A stretch of DNA of 64,000 nucleotides from Harmonia axyridis (GCF_914767665.1 NC_059504.1:44795720-44859719); one strand, 5' to 3'. Shown: positions 22,849-35,560, counted from the first letter of the stretch. Made by a program: numbers and translations. The notes: generated by a model from the letters alone, not told the origin.

Positions 22849-23435
22849 AGAGTAATACCTAAACATAGATAGAGGGCGTATATGCAATTTTCACATGTCC
22901 CCATGATGGTTATATTACTTTGTCGGATTGTGATATATTTTCAAATCCACAATTTCCCTATATCGTTATGAATGTATATTATATTGAATGAAATATATTT
23001 ATTCGATTGATTCCCGATTAAATATGCAAATTTGAATACTTGGAATCCGATTTTTTTCCTAATTGTCGAATTTATAATGAGCAAATATTTATTGTTTTCT
23101 GTATCTACCTGCTGAAATCCAAGGTTTGGCAACTTTTGCTCTCCTAATGTCATCGGTTGTTTCACGTCGTTTGGCGCGGTTGAAGTTTGTTTTCTGAATT
23201 TCTGATATATTTAGGTATTTATTTCAATATATTTTGAGTTGATAAGAAACGTTTATTCACTATGGGACATAAGAATTGCGTTCTTTGTGCAGACAATCGC
23301 GAATTGAGTGGAATATCGTATTACTGATATGTTTTCATTTCCGCGCGCTTCATGTCAAATTTGCTAGATCCTGTTGGGGACAAAATTTGCTTACAGAAAA
23401 TGACATATGCTCCCTCTAACCATGTTCAATACTCT
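22849..23435 (-). mobile_element. MITE family E copy 4
   Basis: Complete reverse copy, 587 bp, from AGAGTAATACCTAAACATAG to CATGTTCAATACTCT. Same internal markers as the other copies. Confidence 0.8.
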
Positions 23436-23499
23436 GAGGACATTCTCAACTGTGAATTGTTAGGCATACAGCTTAAAAAAACCCGTTCTATGTGTTGTT

Positions 23500-23900
23500 G
23501 TTATTTACTTATTTAACGTCAACCTGGGATGTGACTAGCAAGTGAAACCACAAAGTTGGTGCAACAGACTTGATTTGTCAACCGTGCCAGATAATGCCTC
23601 GATATCGCGCATAAACAAAGTGCGCCTAGCTTCTCCAGAAATGGGTCAACATTGCATCAGTAGAACTGTTGCGTAAATCCTGACGTCATAGTCTATCTAT
23701 CGATCGCCCTATGTCGGTGTAAGCGGAAGACGAGCCCCCAAAATAAATTCCCTGGTTTGCTTGCTACATGCAACTGCGCTTGCCAAAGCTCAAGGTGCCT
23801 CGTTGAGATGCTGCTCATATTATTTCATTGCCGTTGCAATTTTGGTTTATTATTCGCAATAATGAAAATTTCTGAAGGGGGGTTTTAGTATCCATAAAAA
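23500..23900. other. GC-richer unique stretch of unknown role
   Basis: Less AT-rich than its neighbours, with several CpGs (near 23600-23730) and one TGACGTCA octamer near 23681. No open frame with a recognisable motif. It may be a regulatory element in the long first intron. Confidence 0.25.
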
Positions 23901-24160
23901 TGTTCGTTGTTTATGTTTTAGAATATATAGCAGGGCTTTCATGGCCGAACTGTATACTTTAAATTGTGAAATAACGCCTTCCGACTAAATCCAAACCGAT
24001 AAATAAGGTTCACCATAATAATAATAATATTCACTCATACATGTAACAGTTAAGTAGCACATGCATAAATAATTGCCATCAAAAAAGTAATATTCTTGAA
24101 CTACACATATAAAATTGATAATATGTCGAGTAATATGTATACTTAAAATATTGCAAGATA

Positions 24161-25507
24161 AAGGGTGTTTTTTTTAGAGCTTTAGAACTTTAAATTGCAA
24201 TAAAACAACGATGGATTATTCGATTGACATGAATTTTATTTATCCGCAAGGTAATCTTGTGGCATTACATTTTAAATATGATTTCTCTAATTCTGTGGTT
24301 ATTCCGTTCATTCTTCCACATCTTGTAGAACAAAATCGTGCGAGAATATATCAGAAACGCACAGTTTTCATGGTTATATTTCATTATTATATGTTGGTAC
24401 TCCGAGCTTTCTGCCACGGCTTTATCTGTCAATTCATCAATTTGCCTTGAAGAAATCAGTTCTGCCAACCAAAATTTTTCAATACAAAAATCACTAAATG
24501 ATATTTATGGAAATATTTCATTAATTTCAATAAAAATGAAATGAATTACAGAAAATAATGTATAATACTCGTACAGAAGGCTCATTCTACCACTCGTTCA
24601 TTTAAAAACTCGCCACTTCGTGGCTCGTTTTTGAATTTTGAACTCGTGGAAGAATATCAATGCCTTCTGCACTTGTATTATAAATAACTATTCTGGCATA
24701 TGACCACCACGGCTGGCTCGGATATAGTCCAATCAGGACGTCCAATTTTCGATTACTTTTTCCAACATTAGTGGCCGTATATCGGCAATAACACGGCGAA
24801 TGTTGTCTTCCAAATGGTCAAGGGTTTGTGGCTTATCTGCATAGACCAATGACTTTACATAGCCCCACAGAAAGTAGTCTAGCGGTGTTAAATCATAAGA
24901 TCTTGGAGGCCAATTCACAGGTCCAATTAGTGAAATTAGGCGGTCACCAAACGTGTCTTTCAATAAATCGATTGTGGCACGAGCTGTGTGACATGTTGCG
25001 CCGTCTTGTTGAAACCACATCTCCTGGACATCATGGTTGTTCAATTCAGGAATGAAAAAGTTAGTAATCATGGCTCTATACCGATCACCATTGACTGTAA
25101 CGTTCTAGCCATCATCGTTTTTGAAGATGTACGGACCAATGATTCCACCAGCCCATAAAGCGCACCAAACAGTCAGTTTTTCTGGATGTAACGGTGTTTC
25201 GACATACACTTGAGGAATAGCTTCACTCCAAATGCGGCAGTTTTGTTTGTTGACGTAGCCATTCAACCAGAAGTGCGCTTCATCGCTAAACAAAATAAAA
25301 TGGACGTAGTGCGCGATACGTATTCCGCACAGAACCATTATTTTCGAAATAAAATTGCACTATTTGCAAGCGTTGTTCAGGCGTGAGTCTATTCATGATG
25401 AATTGCCTAACCAAACTGAGAATAAATCACTTGACAGCTGTTAAATTGGTCGCCATCTTGAACAGTATTGCCAACTTAAAGTTATATACCTCGAAAAAAA
25501 CAACCGG
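24161..25507 (-). mobile_element. DD41D 940-bp family, copy 2, carrying element D
   Basis: Begins AAGGGTGTTTTTTTTAGAGC and ends at the inverted terminus (CCTCGAAAAAAACAACCGGT), with TA on both sides. Removing D (24285-24691) leaves about 940 bp. The minus strand holds the C-terminal transposase in two frames. 25105-25338 has the FILFSDEAHFWLNGYVNKQN block (first D); 24733-25071 has WFQQDGATCHTA (second D) and WPPRSYDLTPLDYFLWG (third D). A frame break lies between them and the N-terminal DNA-binding part is deleted. Confidence 0.85.
24285..24691 (+). mobile_element. hairpin element D copy 2, nested in DD41D copy
   Basis: CTCTAATTCTGTGGTTATTC to AACTAT. Comparison with the uninterrupted copies (GATTTCTGGCATATGAC) shows the exact insertion point after ATGATTT. 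The 3' hairpin (CTCGCCAC-TTC-GTGGCTCG) is intact. Confidence 0.8.
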
Positions 25508-26716
25508 TAGAATAATTTTTGAAAAAATCATGTGGAAACCTCATGAAAATTGATAGTTCTAATAGGAAGAATCGTTAATTTCTTTTGAACTGAGCAGTCA
25601 CTTGGTTAATTTTTTATATATTTTTTTTGTGTTGCTTTGATCTAGAACCATAAATGAAACGCATAATATTCAGTTAAAAAACGCTTAGTTTGTTACTTCT
25701 TACAATTTCTCTCTCTCTCCCTGTCTCTGCAATCGGATTCAAAAATTTCGATTTTTACTTCGAATATAGATTACGATGTTTAAAAATCAAGAAAAAATTT
25801 CGAAAAATAAACCGATTTACTGATGGTAATAATTTTGTGAAATTTGCAATGTAGATATATATATATATATATTCTTTTGAGAAAGAGCAAATACAAAATA
25901 TTAATTTCAAACAATCAAGCATATGTGTCGATGAATCTCAGTATTATGTAGATTTTACACTCAGTTGAAACTTTTTTTCATATAACAATTCTCGCCGGAT
26001 AATATAGACAGGAGATCTTCCGCGAGAAATCTGATAAACTATCATATGATTTCTGTAGCTTTTTTTCATCAAAGTTAACTCACAGTCCTTGTCCTCTTCA
26101 TTCCTCACAATAAGGTCGTTCTTCATCACTGCATGTATGACCTCGAATCAATGTTATGATTTATAGTTGTATTTATTAAATAATCGAAGAGGCAATCTCT
26201 GATGAAAAATGATGTGGAAAATGGATTTTATTGACTTTTTCCATTTTCCACCTTTGCTTTATCCTTAATATCCGTTATATACTGCTATTTTTTATTATGT
26301 TCGAATACACATTACTTTTCAAACAGAAGCACCCAATAACTTGAAATTTCCAGGGTAAATATCGAATGCCGCTGTTAAGTTCATAATGTCCAATAGGGGT
26401 TCCACAAATATGGTTTTCGAATTATTTGTTTTTTCTATTAATGTTGAAACTGCAGATTCGACATAAATTCTAGATATTTTCATTTGGATGTAGAGTGACT
26501 TTTTCAAGTCATCCGCTATTAAATATCCATTCCAAGCTTCTTGCAAAATTTCGTGTTGATATCGTCATAAGAACTATGAAAAATCCAAACAGGTTATCGA
26601 AAAACAAAATTCAGTGACATCATATCATGTATGGATTTGATTAGTTTCAGATTATTCACAGATCTATCGCTTTCTTTCAAAATTAGTGATTTGAACAACA
26701 TGTGAACCTAGACCTC
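25508..26716. other. intron sequence, no gene seen
   Basis: AT-rich with a short TA run near 25857 and a CT-rich stretch near 25710. The minus-strand frames (25944-26129, 26319-26546) show no recognisable domain. Confidence 0.5.
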
Positions 26717-27298
26717 AGAGTAAAAAACTTAGATAGAGGGAGCATATGTTATTTTCAGTAGGCAAATTTTGTCCCCAACATGAACTATCAAATTTGAGAT
26801 GAAGCGCGCGGAAATGAAAACATATCAGTGATACGATATTTCACTCAATTCGCGAGTTTCTCCACAAGGAACGTACTTCTTATGTCCCATTGTGAATCAT
26901 CGTCTCATATTAACTCAAAATATATTAAAATAAGTACCAAAATATATCAGAAATTCAGAAAACAAACTTCAAGCGCGCCAAACGACGTGAAACAACCGAT
27001 GACACTAGGAGAGCAAAAGTTGCCAAACCTTGGATTTCAGCAGGTAGATACAAAAATAATAAATATATAATAAATTCGACAATTAGGAAAAATATCGGAT
27101 TCCAAATATTCAAATTTGCATAATTAATCGGAAATAATATAATATCAAATAAATATATTTCATTCAATATAATATACACTCTTAACGATATAGTAAAATT
27201 ATGAATTTGAGAATAAATAACAATCCGACAACGTAATCTAACCATGTTGGGAATGTGTAAAAATTGCGTTTACTCCCTTTATCTATGTTTATTACTCT
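26717..27298 (+). mobile_element. MITE family E copy 5
   Basis: Complete copy, 582 bp: AGAGTAAAAAACTTAGATAG to ATCTATGTTTATTACTCT. Confidence 0.8.
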
Positions 27299-28430
27299 AT
27301 GACTTAGACATTATTTTTAATGTTATTTGGAGTATCCCGTGAATCTCTTTCTAGATGTATACGGAGATGTTGAAATTTTTAATATCTTAGTTTGTTTAAA
27401 TTTATTTTAAATCTTTGCTTATCTGATAAATTCATAAACTATCATAAATTGTTTGTCGTTAAATTAATTGAGATCTCTTGTTTGAAATTTATATAAATTC
27501 CATTTTATTCTGAATGGATTGAAAGAAACCTTTTTAAACGAGGTTTTTTCAATGAATGTTCTTACTAATCCGTTTTTAAGCATTAGTATCTGAACTTCTT
27601 CATCCGTCATGTTGTAACATCAAAATTAGGTGCAAAACAATTAGCAAGTTCCAATCGTAAAAATCTTAGACATACACATTTCTTGAAAAATATTGAAGTA
27701 CCACATGTTTTGGTTCCGAATGGCTCAACGAGAAATTAGTTTTAATGCCAATTTTTCTTCTATGCTCAAATTACGCATTACCAAATTCTTGCCATACCTA
27801 CTGAACTCTTGTTTGTTTACGATTGAAAGGTCAACATTAGAACTGCATTTCCTGCTGAACTCATAATTTTTTTAATTCTTGCATAATTGTTCGATTTGGT
27901 TCACAACAAATTTGACGAACGTATATTGTTTATCGTTGTAGGAAATGATCGTTAAGAATCCAATAATCATTTCGATTCGCCGTCCAGGCCGGATACATGA
28001 AAAAAAAGAAACAGTAATCAGAATTATAAAAAATTCGCTGACAACTGTTTTTCTCGAAAAATACACCGGTTTTGTTTATGAAACGCCATTGTTCCATAAC
28101 TGCAGAGCACGCTTAATTCGCATGTTGCGATGGATGTAATCATACGGAAAACTGACCATTACCTATAATGAATTTCGTTTTGCACATATGGGTTTTGGTG
28201 TTTCAAAATTCAAGAAGAATGTCGAAAAAAAAAATTCCCATTATTTCCGTGGTCACAAAACCGACAGAGTTGAGATTGGATGTTAATATGATATAATTAT
28301 TTCAAGCTCCGTGCAATATTTCAAAATTATCATTTTATCAAAACCCTAAAAAATTCAAGAGGAATATTGAAATAAAATCCCATTTTTTTGTAATTAATGA
28401 TACAATAGGGTTGGGATTTTGTATGAATGT
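27299..28430. other. intron sequence, no gene seen
   Basis: AT-rich. Frames at 27872-28139 on both strands overlap and have no recognisable motif. Confidence 0.5.
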
Positions 28431-28800
28431 ATACAGAGTGTTGCTAAATTGAAGGTGGAAATGGAAGATATCTCTGATTTTAGGAAATGAAGTCTTATGA
28501 ATTTGGTCCCACAAACGCTTTATTTTCGAGATACAGGGTGATTTCTTTTTCAAGTTTTTTCTCATAGCACGTTCCCTCCACAAGATATTTATTTTAAATT
28601 TGGCATAAATATTCCAATTTAAAGTTCTCATAATTTGTTAATTTTGCTATGCAAATCTACAGGGTATTATTTTTTCTGGAACAGTGCCCGCCGAGGTGCC
28701 CGCTTGTTTTCTCCTGAACTTTTTTTTGGTGCACTGGTAGTTAAGAAAAATGTAAGAAAAGAAAGTTTGATTCAGAATTGAAATTTTTGGATTTCTTGTT
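28431..28800. repeat. dispersed repeat G copy 1
   Basis: Starts ATACAGAGTGTTGCTAAATT and includes GAGATACAGGGTGATTTCTT and TTTTCTGGAACAGTGCCCGC. Parts recur at 38531-39040, where the second half is inverted relative to here. Confidence 0.5.
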
Positions 28801-29798
28801 ATATCAATTATTATGAAGGGGGACATCTTGTTATTGCCCTTTCGGGGGTGTAAAATCTTCCAAATTTAATTTTAAAATAATCTTTAATGGCGATATAGGT
28901 TGAGAGTTTGGCAATTCTATTCATGAAACTGTTTAAAAATGCCTTTTTAGCGTTAGTTTCTGTTAAAAATAAAATCGTTGGAGTGGACGGTAGGATTTTT
29001 TGAACTCTATGATCTATGTACCAGTCGTGAGAATTTTAATATTTTCTTATCTCTTACATATAAACAAAACTTGACCAGACAAGTCAAAAATATTCAATCA
29101 AATATACACTGGAAATTTTTATATTAATAGCAATAGTAAGATTTTCATTCATCGAATTTTGAAATCTCTAATTATAGGTGTAATTGTTACTTTCCGGGTT
29201 TATATAAGTGCAGATAGAACGAAATCCAACCATTTAATTTTATTGATGATATTACATTTATGGAAAAATCTAAAAATAACAGAACAAAAATATACGAAGG
29301 ACACTTGATTTAGAAGCAACGGTTATGACTACGCTGTACGACCTCGTTGAAAACGTATCAGATTTGATTTAGATTTAATCGAATAATCTATGAAAACATA
29401 ATAATTGATAAAGTGGTCGAATTGTGAGAATCAACAACTCCATGAAAAAATCGATTGAATCTGCAGGTCATTTCTTAGAAACAATGAGGAATTTTTGAAT
29501 GTAATTTTTGAGGAACATCATATTTTTTTTAGTGTTGATCCTCCTAGCTTTGTTTTTTATTTCTTCTCATATTGCAATTTTTGTCATTTCGAAATAAGTC
29601 TAATTTGACAATAATTAAACTTTGGAGTTGTTTGTTCTAGTCTCCTCTGCATTTTAAGTGTTCAGTAATTAAGTTGATTGATTTCTCACTTCAACTTCAT
29701 TCGGAGATTCAAGTGCACAAGATGCAATGTCTCCAACTTATTCAATTAACGTTCATAATTTTCTAACTTTGTTCAACAATTCCACCTTTAGCATTATA
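28801..29798. other. intron sequence, no gene seen
   Basis: AT-rich; nothing recognised. Confidence 0.5.
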
Positions 29799-30990
29799 AA
29801 GAGTGTTTTTTTAGAGCTATAGAACTTTAAATTGCAATAAAACAACGATGGATTATTCGATTGACATGAATTTCATTTATCCGCAAGATAATATTGTGGC
29901 ATTACATTTTAAATATGATTTCTGGCATATGACCGCCACGGCTGGCTCGGATGTAGTCCAATCTGGACGTCCAATTTTCGATGACTTTTTCCAACATTTG
30001 TGGCCGTATATCAGCAATAACAAGGCGAATGTTCTCTTCCAAATGGTCAAGGGTTTGTGGCTTATCCGCATAGACCAATGACTTCACATATCCCCACAGA
30101 AAGTAGTCTAGCGGTGTTAAATCACAAGATCTTGGAGGCCAATTCACAGGTCCAAAATGTGAAATTAGGCGGTCACCAAACGTGTCTTTCAATAAATCGA
30201 TTGTGGCACGAGCTGTGTGACATGTTGCGCCGTCTTGTTGGAACCACAGCTCCTGGACATCATGGTTGTTCAATTCAGGAATGAAAAAGTTAGTAATCAT
30301 GGCTCTATACCGATCACCATTGACTGTAACGTTCTGGCCATTGTAGGATTTCACATATGCCTACTTATGCGTTTCGTCCCTGGCACACACACCGACTCAT
30401 CAGTGTGACTTTGGTATATTTGTGTGTGCCGTGTCACAGACGCTTGGGGAATTTATTATATCGGGAGCCGCCGGGACTCGAACCCGGCACCTTGTCGCAT
30501 CTCGGTGAGGGAGAGTCTACACTCTTACCCTCTAGGCTACCGAGTGATGTGTTTGTTGTTCTTATGTGGAGCTTTTATGAGCCGCCACACCATCATCGTT
30601 TTTGAAGAAGTACGGGCCAATGATTCCACCAGCCCATAAAGCTCACCAAACAGTCAGTTTTTCTGGATGTAACGGTGTTTCGACATACACTTGAGGAGTA
30701 GCTTCATTCCAAATGCAGCAGTTTTGTTTGTTGATGTAGCCATTCAACCAGAAGTGCGCTTCATCGCTAAACAAAATAAAATGGACGTAGTGCGCGATAC
30801 GTATTCCGCACAGAACCATTATTTTCGAAATAAAATTGCACTATTTGCAAGCGTTGTTCAGGCGTGAGTCTATTCATGATGAATTGCCAAACCTAACTGA
30901 GAATAAATCACTTGACAGCTGTTAAATCGGTCGCCTTCTTGAACAGTAATGCCAACTTAAAGTTATATACCTCGAAAAAAAAACACCCGT
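29799..30990 (-). mobile_element. DD41D 940-bp family, copy 3, carrying a SINE
   Basis: Bounded by TA; termini AAGAGTGTTTTTTTAGAGCT and AAACACCCGT. Removing the 252-bp insertion (30342-30593) leaves 940 bp. The minus-strand frame 29902-30354 is open for 150 codons. It holds WFQQDGATCHTARATIDLLK and WPPRSCDLTPLDYFLWGYVK, so the second and third catalytic aspartates are intact with 41 residues between them. The first-aspartate block lies beyond the SINE. The DNA-binding N-terminus is deleted, as in the other copies. Confidence 0.85.
30342..30593 (-). mobile_element. tRNA-derived SINE inserted in DD41D copy 3
   Basis: On the minus strand the segment carries RNA polymerase III internal promoter boxes: TAGCCTAGAGG (box A) and GGTTCGAGTCC (box B), inside a perfect T-arm CCGGG-TTCGAGT-CCCGG. 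The acceptor stem cannot form, so it is not a functional tRNA. The insertion is flanked by CCAT duplicates (30338-30341 and 30590-30593), deduced by comparison with the uninterrupted copies. The rest of the 252 bp is non-tRNA and has no obvious poly-A tail. Confidence 0.6.
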
Positions 30991-31099
30991 TATGAGAGAG
31001 GCATAATGATATGTCCTTTTAAATGGCAACAAGTTATAGGACACCGCATATTTAACCTTAATCGGATAGTTCTAACTATGGTAATTAAAGACTTATTTT

Positions 31100-31660
31100 T
31101 TCCCCTCATATGCCGCCCAGGAATTTTGTCTCCCTAGGCCACCTCCTCCTCCCCAGCGGCTGCCCCGTCGACGAACCACCAAATACCGGCCATCTAGATA
31201 AAGGGGGAAACAAGACGAAACAAGAACCCTTCAAAGGACCTATTGTCCCAGACGTGACCTTTCATTCAAACACGCTACATAAATATTAGGTCAGGCGAAC
31301 TTGACCCAGGTTCCCGAGGACCTTGCGCACACAGATTCCTCCTCTGCCAAAACATCGTCGTTTCTCCCTTCATCCTCTTTTGCCGACTCCCCATACACAT
31401 TATATCTCCCGCCTCGGCAGAACCGCTTCCGTCCGCCGAGGCAGCACCTGCTAGATCCCGCGCTCTCTCTCTGTTTATAGGTGAACGGAACGCATAGGCC
31501 GAAACCCGCGGAACAGTGAAAGTGACCCGCGAGTTCACAGAATCGTGTACGAGACGGGGGGGCCTTCCTCTCTCTCCGTTTTCTGGCCCTAGCCACAAGA
31601 ACACCGTCCGCTCCGATTCCACGTTCTGTTTTTACGCAGTGTGGTGCGTCGCGAACGTTC
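31100..31660 (+). promoter_or_regulatory. GC/CpG-rich island upstream of the core promoter
   Basis: About 550 bp far richer in GC and CpG than anything nearby, ending at the TATA box at 31662. The overlapping minus-strand frames of about 100 codons (31275-31622) are low-complexity Arg/Gly/Ser-rich and look like by-products of the composition. It is the natural candidate for the regulatory region of the promoter beside it. Confidence 0.5.
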
Positions 31661-31661
31661 G

Positions 31662-31700
31662 TATATAAATACGACCACGTGGTGTCTGAATTTTCACTGC
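31662..31700 (+). promoter_or_regulatory. TATA plus initiator core promoter
   Basis: TATAAAT at 31664 (in GTATATAAATAC) is followed 32 bp downstream by TTTTCACTG, an initiator whose A is at 31696. Spacing and sequence fit an insect TATA-Inr promoter firing rightwards. With the donor at 31787 it defines a leader exon. Confidence 0.55.
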
Positions 31701-31786
31701 GAAAACGTCTAATCTATAAGATTTGTTTTGTGTGTTTATTCGGTGTTTTTTTTAAAACGAGACGGTTTGTTTTGTATTTGAGTACG
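31696..31786 (+). other. SNF4Agamma: noncoding first (leader) exon, probably of AMPK gamma
   Basis: From the predicted start site to a consensus donor ACG|GTGAGT at 31787, 91 nt without any ATG. A noncoding leader of this kind would be spliced to a downstream exon that carries its own start. The best candidate is the exon with the ATG at 46270, where an acceptor-like TTCTACTTGTAG ends at 46177. Strand and position fit the AMPK gamma gene; no transcript evidence is available here. Confidence 0.45.
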
Positions 31787-32704
31787 GTGAGTTGTTGCGA
31801 AATCGATTTCGATACGCTTCGTTTATATCTGGGCGATATAATAGGTTGCCATTTTTCAGCGTCTGGTGAATTTTGATTGTTCTCTCGATTAAAAATGCCT
31901 TCGAAACAATCGAGTCGTGCACTCCACACACTTAAACAATGATGTATCTCAGGGATAATTTTTAATCGGTTAACTACTGCTCATCTTCGACAAATTGAAT
32001 ATTTTGACTCTCCCTTTTTTTTAATGGAAAAAACTCTTTGAATTCGGTTATTGTTGATATTATTGAGGGTAGTTTCTTTCATTAAATTGCTCTCGTATAC
32101 AAATTTTGTCGTGAAATCTAATGTTGATATAATGCTGAGAGGAAAACGAAAATTAGTTTGAAAATCTCCAATATATGAGAATTACGTTGTGGACGTTTCG
32201 ATTTTGAATTTTCCTGCAATAGTTTCAATCTAATTAAGACTTTGCCTACTAGTTTTGCTTTGTGACCTAATATTCCACTGATTCATCATTCATTCTAAAG
32301 AAATAAAAAGTTAGTTTTATTGCTAATCAAGTCTAGAATCTATCCTTCTGTTCGAATCCGTAAAATTATGTTTATTATTAAAAAATTCAAGTGTTAAGAT
32401 CATTTTCAATGATAATCCCTTTGTTTTGAACTTACTAAAATGTTCACAGTTCAAATAATGAAATTTGTGGAACTCTAATATCGAATATAAGTCCAAATCT
32501 TTTTTGAAAACTATAGAGGCATGAAATGATGTAATGGAATCATAAATCTTCTACCTCTAACAGTTTCATAGAATTAAGAATTCCACTGAAAATTGTGGTA
32601 TAAATATCTCTTGAATTATTCAATTGAATCTAAGTTCGAGGAAAAAAAGGAAAATTTCATAATTGCCTTGATGTAATTGATCTTCTCTAGATTGAACTTA
32701 TTTT
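31787..32704. other. intron sequence, no gene seen
   Basis: AT-rich; nothing recognised. Confidence 0.5.
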
Positions 32705-33030
32705 CTCTAATTCTGTGGCAAATCCGTTCATTCTGCCATATCTTGTAGAACAAAATCCTACGGGAATATCTTGGTTTCAAACAGATTTCATAGTTATATT
32801 TCATTGTAATATGTTGGTCACGGATTTATCTATTATCTGTCAAATTTTTGATACAGAAATCAGTTCTGCCAACCAACATTTTTCGATGCAAAAATCACTA
32901 AACAATATTTATGAGAATATTCCATCAATTTCAATGAAAATTCAGTGAATTACAGAAAATAATGTATAATACTCGTACGGAAGGCTCATTCGAAAACTCT
33001 AGGAAGAATATCAATGCTTCCTGCACTTAT
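32705..33030 (+). mobile_element. element D copy 4, diverged, hairpin deleted
   Basis: CTCTAATTCTGTGGCAAATC through CGGAAGGCTCATTCGAAAAC and TGCACTTATAAAT. The central hairpin arm (CTCGCCAC...GTGGCTCG) is missing. Older than the other D copies. Confidence 0.65.
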
Positions 33031-33839
33031 AAATACATTTATGAAAACCTCCACCAAATTGTTTCAGTGTGTGCGTATTGTTTAGAAAATATGCCTGAAT
33101 TAAAAAAAAATTAAAAATACGTCTATACTTGAAAAATGGCAACCATTTATCCCCAGACAATATTGATTTCTAATTCCTTATTAAAACCCTAAAACCGAGA
33201 GCATTCACTGTGTTATCCATAATTGTGTCGATATAAAAACATCGCTTCCACTTGATAACATAATACTATCGGAGTCCTTCCTGAGAAATATATTCAGATT
33301 TTTAGATAACAATAAGGATTGTGAAATGCTCAATTGAATATTGAAAGCAAATAATCCATAAGCTCGAACACAAAAATCCACTCTAAGACACTGTATAGAG
33401 AGTTTTTTTATTGAAAGACAAGTCTGTAATGTTTCTAAGCTATATTGGACATCTCAGATTACGCTTGAAAAACCAGATTGAATTCGAATAATTATTGCTT
33501 GCAATGATTATTTTAATGGCATGTTCTAACGTTGAGAAAAAAACGAAACCTCTGGTTCGAGTCGTTGAAATTATCAAACTGTAATGTTTAAACTGTTGTT
33601 TTGAGTAAGCCTCCCAGTCTTTGTTCTCTTCAAATGATTCAAATTGAATGTAACTGATTATTACCGTGTAATAATGAAGTAGTTTACTGTTTACCTGGAG
33701 AATCTCTATGCAAATTTATTTAATTATAGTCGAATTGATATCGTATTTTTCCGTTTCAAGATATTCCCTGAATATTATCATTAGAAAAAAAATTGTTATT
33801 TTTCCTCTCTGATAAAAAAGGTTTTGTTGATTCTTCAAT
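33031..33839. other. intron sequence, no gene seen
   Basis: AT-rich; nothing recognised. Confidence 0.5.
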
Positions 33840-34260
33840 ATGCATAGTGTGGAGCATTAGCATAAACCTTATCTATCACGCCCTGAAGAAAACAGTCTGA
33901 GGGTGTTAAATAACAGGATCTCGATGGAATTTATTCAAAATACAGGGAAATATCGACGAAATACAGCAGCAATATTCTCAGTTTTTCTTGGTCGACGCAC
34001 ACGGTTTCGCTTCTTCACATCACTAAATTGTCCCAACAGCTCAAATTTTTTCACCAGTTCCACTATTGTCGGCCGAGAAGCTATTTCACGACTACCCAAA
34101 ATCGCTTTAGTTCTGCTAAATGTGACTTCAAAATTTTCACCATTTTCGTAGTGGATTTTAACAATTTCAATGCGTTGTTGAAGCCTGAATCGTTTCCATG
34201 TGTTGGGATTGTTTTTATTTGTCTGATGTCAAAAATTGTCAAACGTCCTGATAGCGGGCA
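33840..34260 (-). pseudogene. internally deleted DD41D transposase remnant
   Basis: On the minus strand the high-coordinate part encodes an N-terminal helix-turn-helix: RLQQRIEIVKIHYENGENFE, then AILGSREIASRPTIVELVKK, RNRVRRPRKTENIAAV. At about 33935 it jumps straight to the C-terminal block PSRSCYLTPSDCFLQG, then KVYANAPHY. Most of the catalytic domain is deleted, and the third aspartate sits in an altered PSDCF context. Related to the remnant at 2040-2891. Confidence 0.6.
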
Positions 34261-35560
34261 ATTCCTGAATGAAACCTCTTATTAAAAATCCTTTATAAGT
34301 ATTACTTTGTTCAACGTGCTCTGTGATTGTCCCTGATTATCTGCCCATTCGAACATTCATAATCACAGAAAAAAGCAAATGTTAGGATGATTATAATCCA
34401 AAATATCAGATAAAAAGATCTCCAAGCCTTAGAACAATTGATAAAAATCTTGTCCAAATATATATTTGGAAACCTTATCATTCAATTCAACTACAATTGT
34501 AAATCTTAAAATTGGGCCACTCAAAGGAATGATGTTTTCCCATATTATAGAAATGAAAACAAAAGTTGGCAAACGAAAATAATTCAATCGATTATTTTAT
34601 TTTTCCTCGTGTGGAAATTTTATTTTATTAGGCTGCTCTATAATAAGAAAGATTTTCTTTGCCTACGTGACCAAAGCACGACAACTAGTGAGTCCGTTTG
34701 TGCACACCTTTTCTTTATTTACTTTCGTTTTTTGTCAACCACTAGGAATCCTTTCATTTTATTTTCTTTTCATGAAATTTCGGAAAAATTATTAAACAAT
34801 TCTGAACAGTAATGTACAGTTCACATCTGTTTTATTAGAGGGTTATGATTATTTTATGGTTGTAAGAAAAAACTATCGCCTAATAAAATTATTATCAAAA
34901 GTATTCCATAAGACAAGTATATACTGAAATATGACCATCATGATGGTTTTCACTTTCCTCGATTGTGCACTTCATTTCTTTTTTATATCAATGAAGAAAA
35001 ACGATTTGTTTTGATCTCGTTATCAAAGATTCCACGAAAACTATACGCTATATAATAGAATTGAAATCATACTGTTGTGATCGTAAACAGATTCATTGTT
35101 AGTGGGGCAGGGTCATTAACTCAATTCACAATGATTTGTTGTGCATTATACGAAATATTTCTCGAACCGATCTAACAAAGATCTATCTAGGCAGCATTCT
35201 CTTTGACGATTGATATTAAAATCTCCGTATATCCTTTGAATCTCAAGGTAGTTCAGTCTGGAACCGTATTTTTTCCATCTCAAGAAGGGCAACGACTTTG
35301 TGTAAGACTATTTCAGCAATTAGAGTTCGACTACCTTTGAATCAACCTGAAGAGGTGTTCGAGGTATGATTTCAAATTTCGAACTATCGTACTTTATCCT
35401 CTAAGTGATAACAAAAATGTTATACGATAGCCCGTTACCTCTCATTCAAGAAGAATCTAAAATAAATGCCTATAAAATCCGAATCGAATATTCAAAATGT
35501 CTGAACTAATGTGTATTCTTTAAGAGCTTAAGAACTTGATGATATGATGAAGAACCTTTC
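34261..35560. other. intron sequence, no gene seen
   Basis: AT-rich. The frame at 34609-34812 has no recognisable motif. Confidence 0.5.

Noticed and set aside
24265..24544. Overlapping plus and minus frames within element D (also at 9949-10243 and 45137-45470)
   Set aside because: They appear on both strands in the same place, are shared only because the repeat copies are young, and show no protein motif.
27872..28139. Frames on both strands around an RRPGR-like segment
   Set aside because: Overlapping opposite frames without motif or splice context.
30480..30560. Possible functional tRNA gene
   Set aside because: The T-arm and box A/B are present, but the acceptor stem cannot pair, and the unit lies in a 252-bp insertion with a target duplication; a tRNA-derived SINE explains it.
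31275..31622. Two minus-strand frames of about 100-115 codons in the GC-rich island
   Set aside because: Overlapping, Arg/Gly/Ser-rich, no domain, and explained by GC-rich composition next to a promoter.
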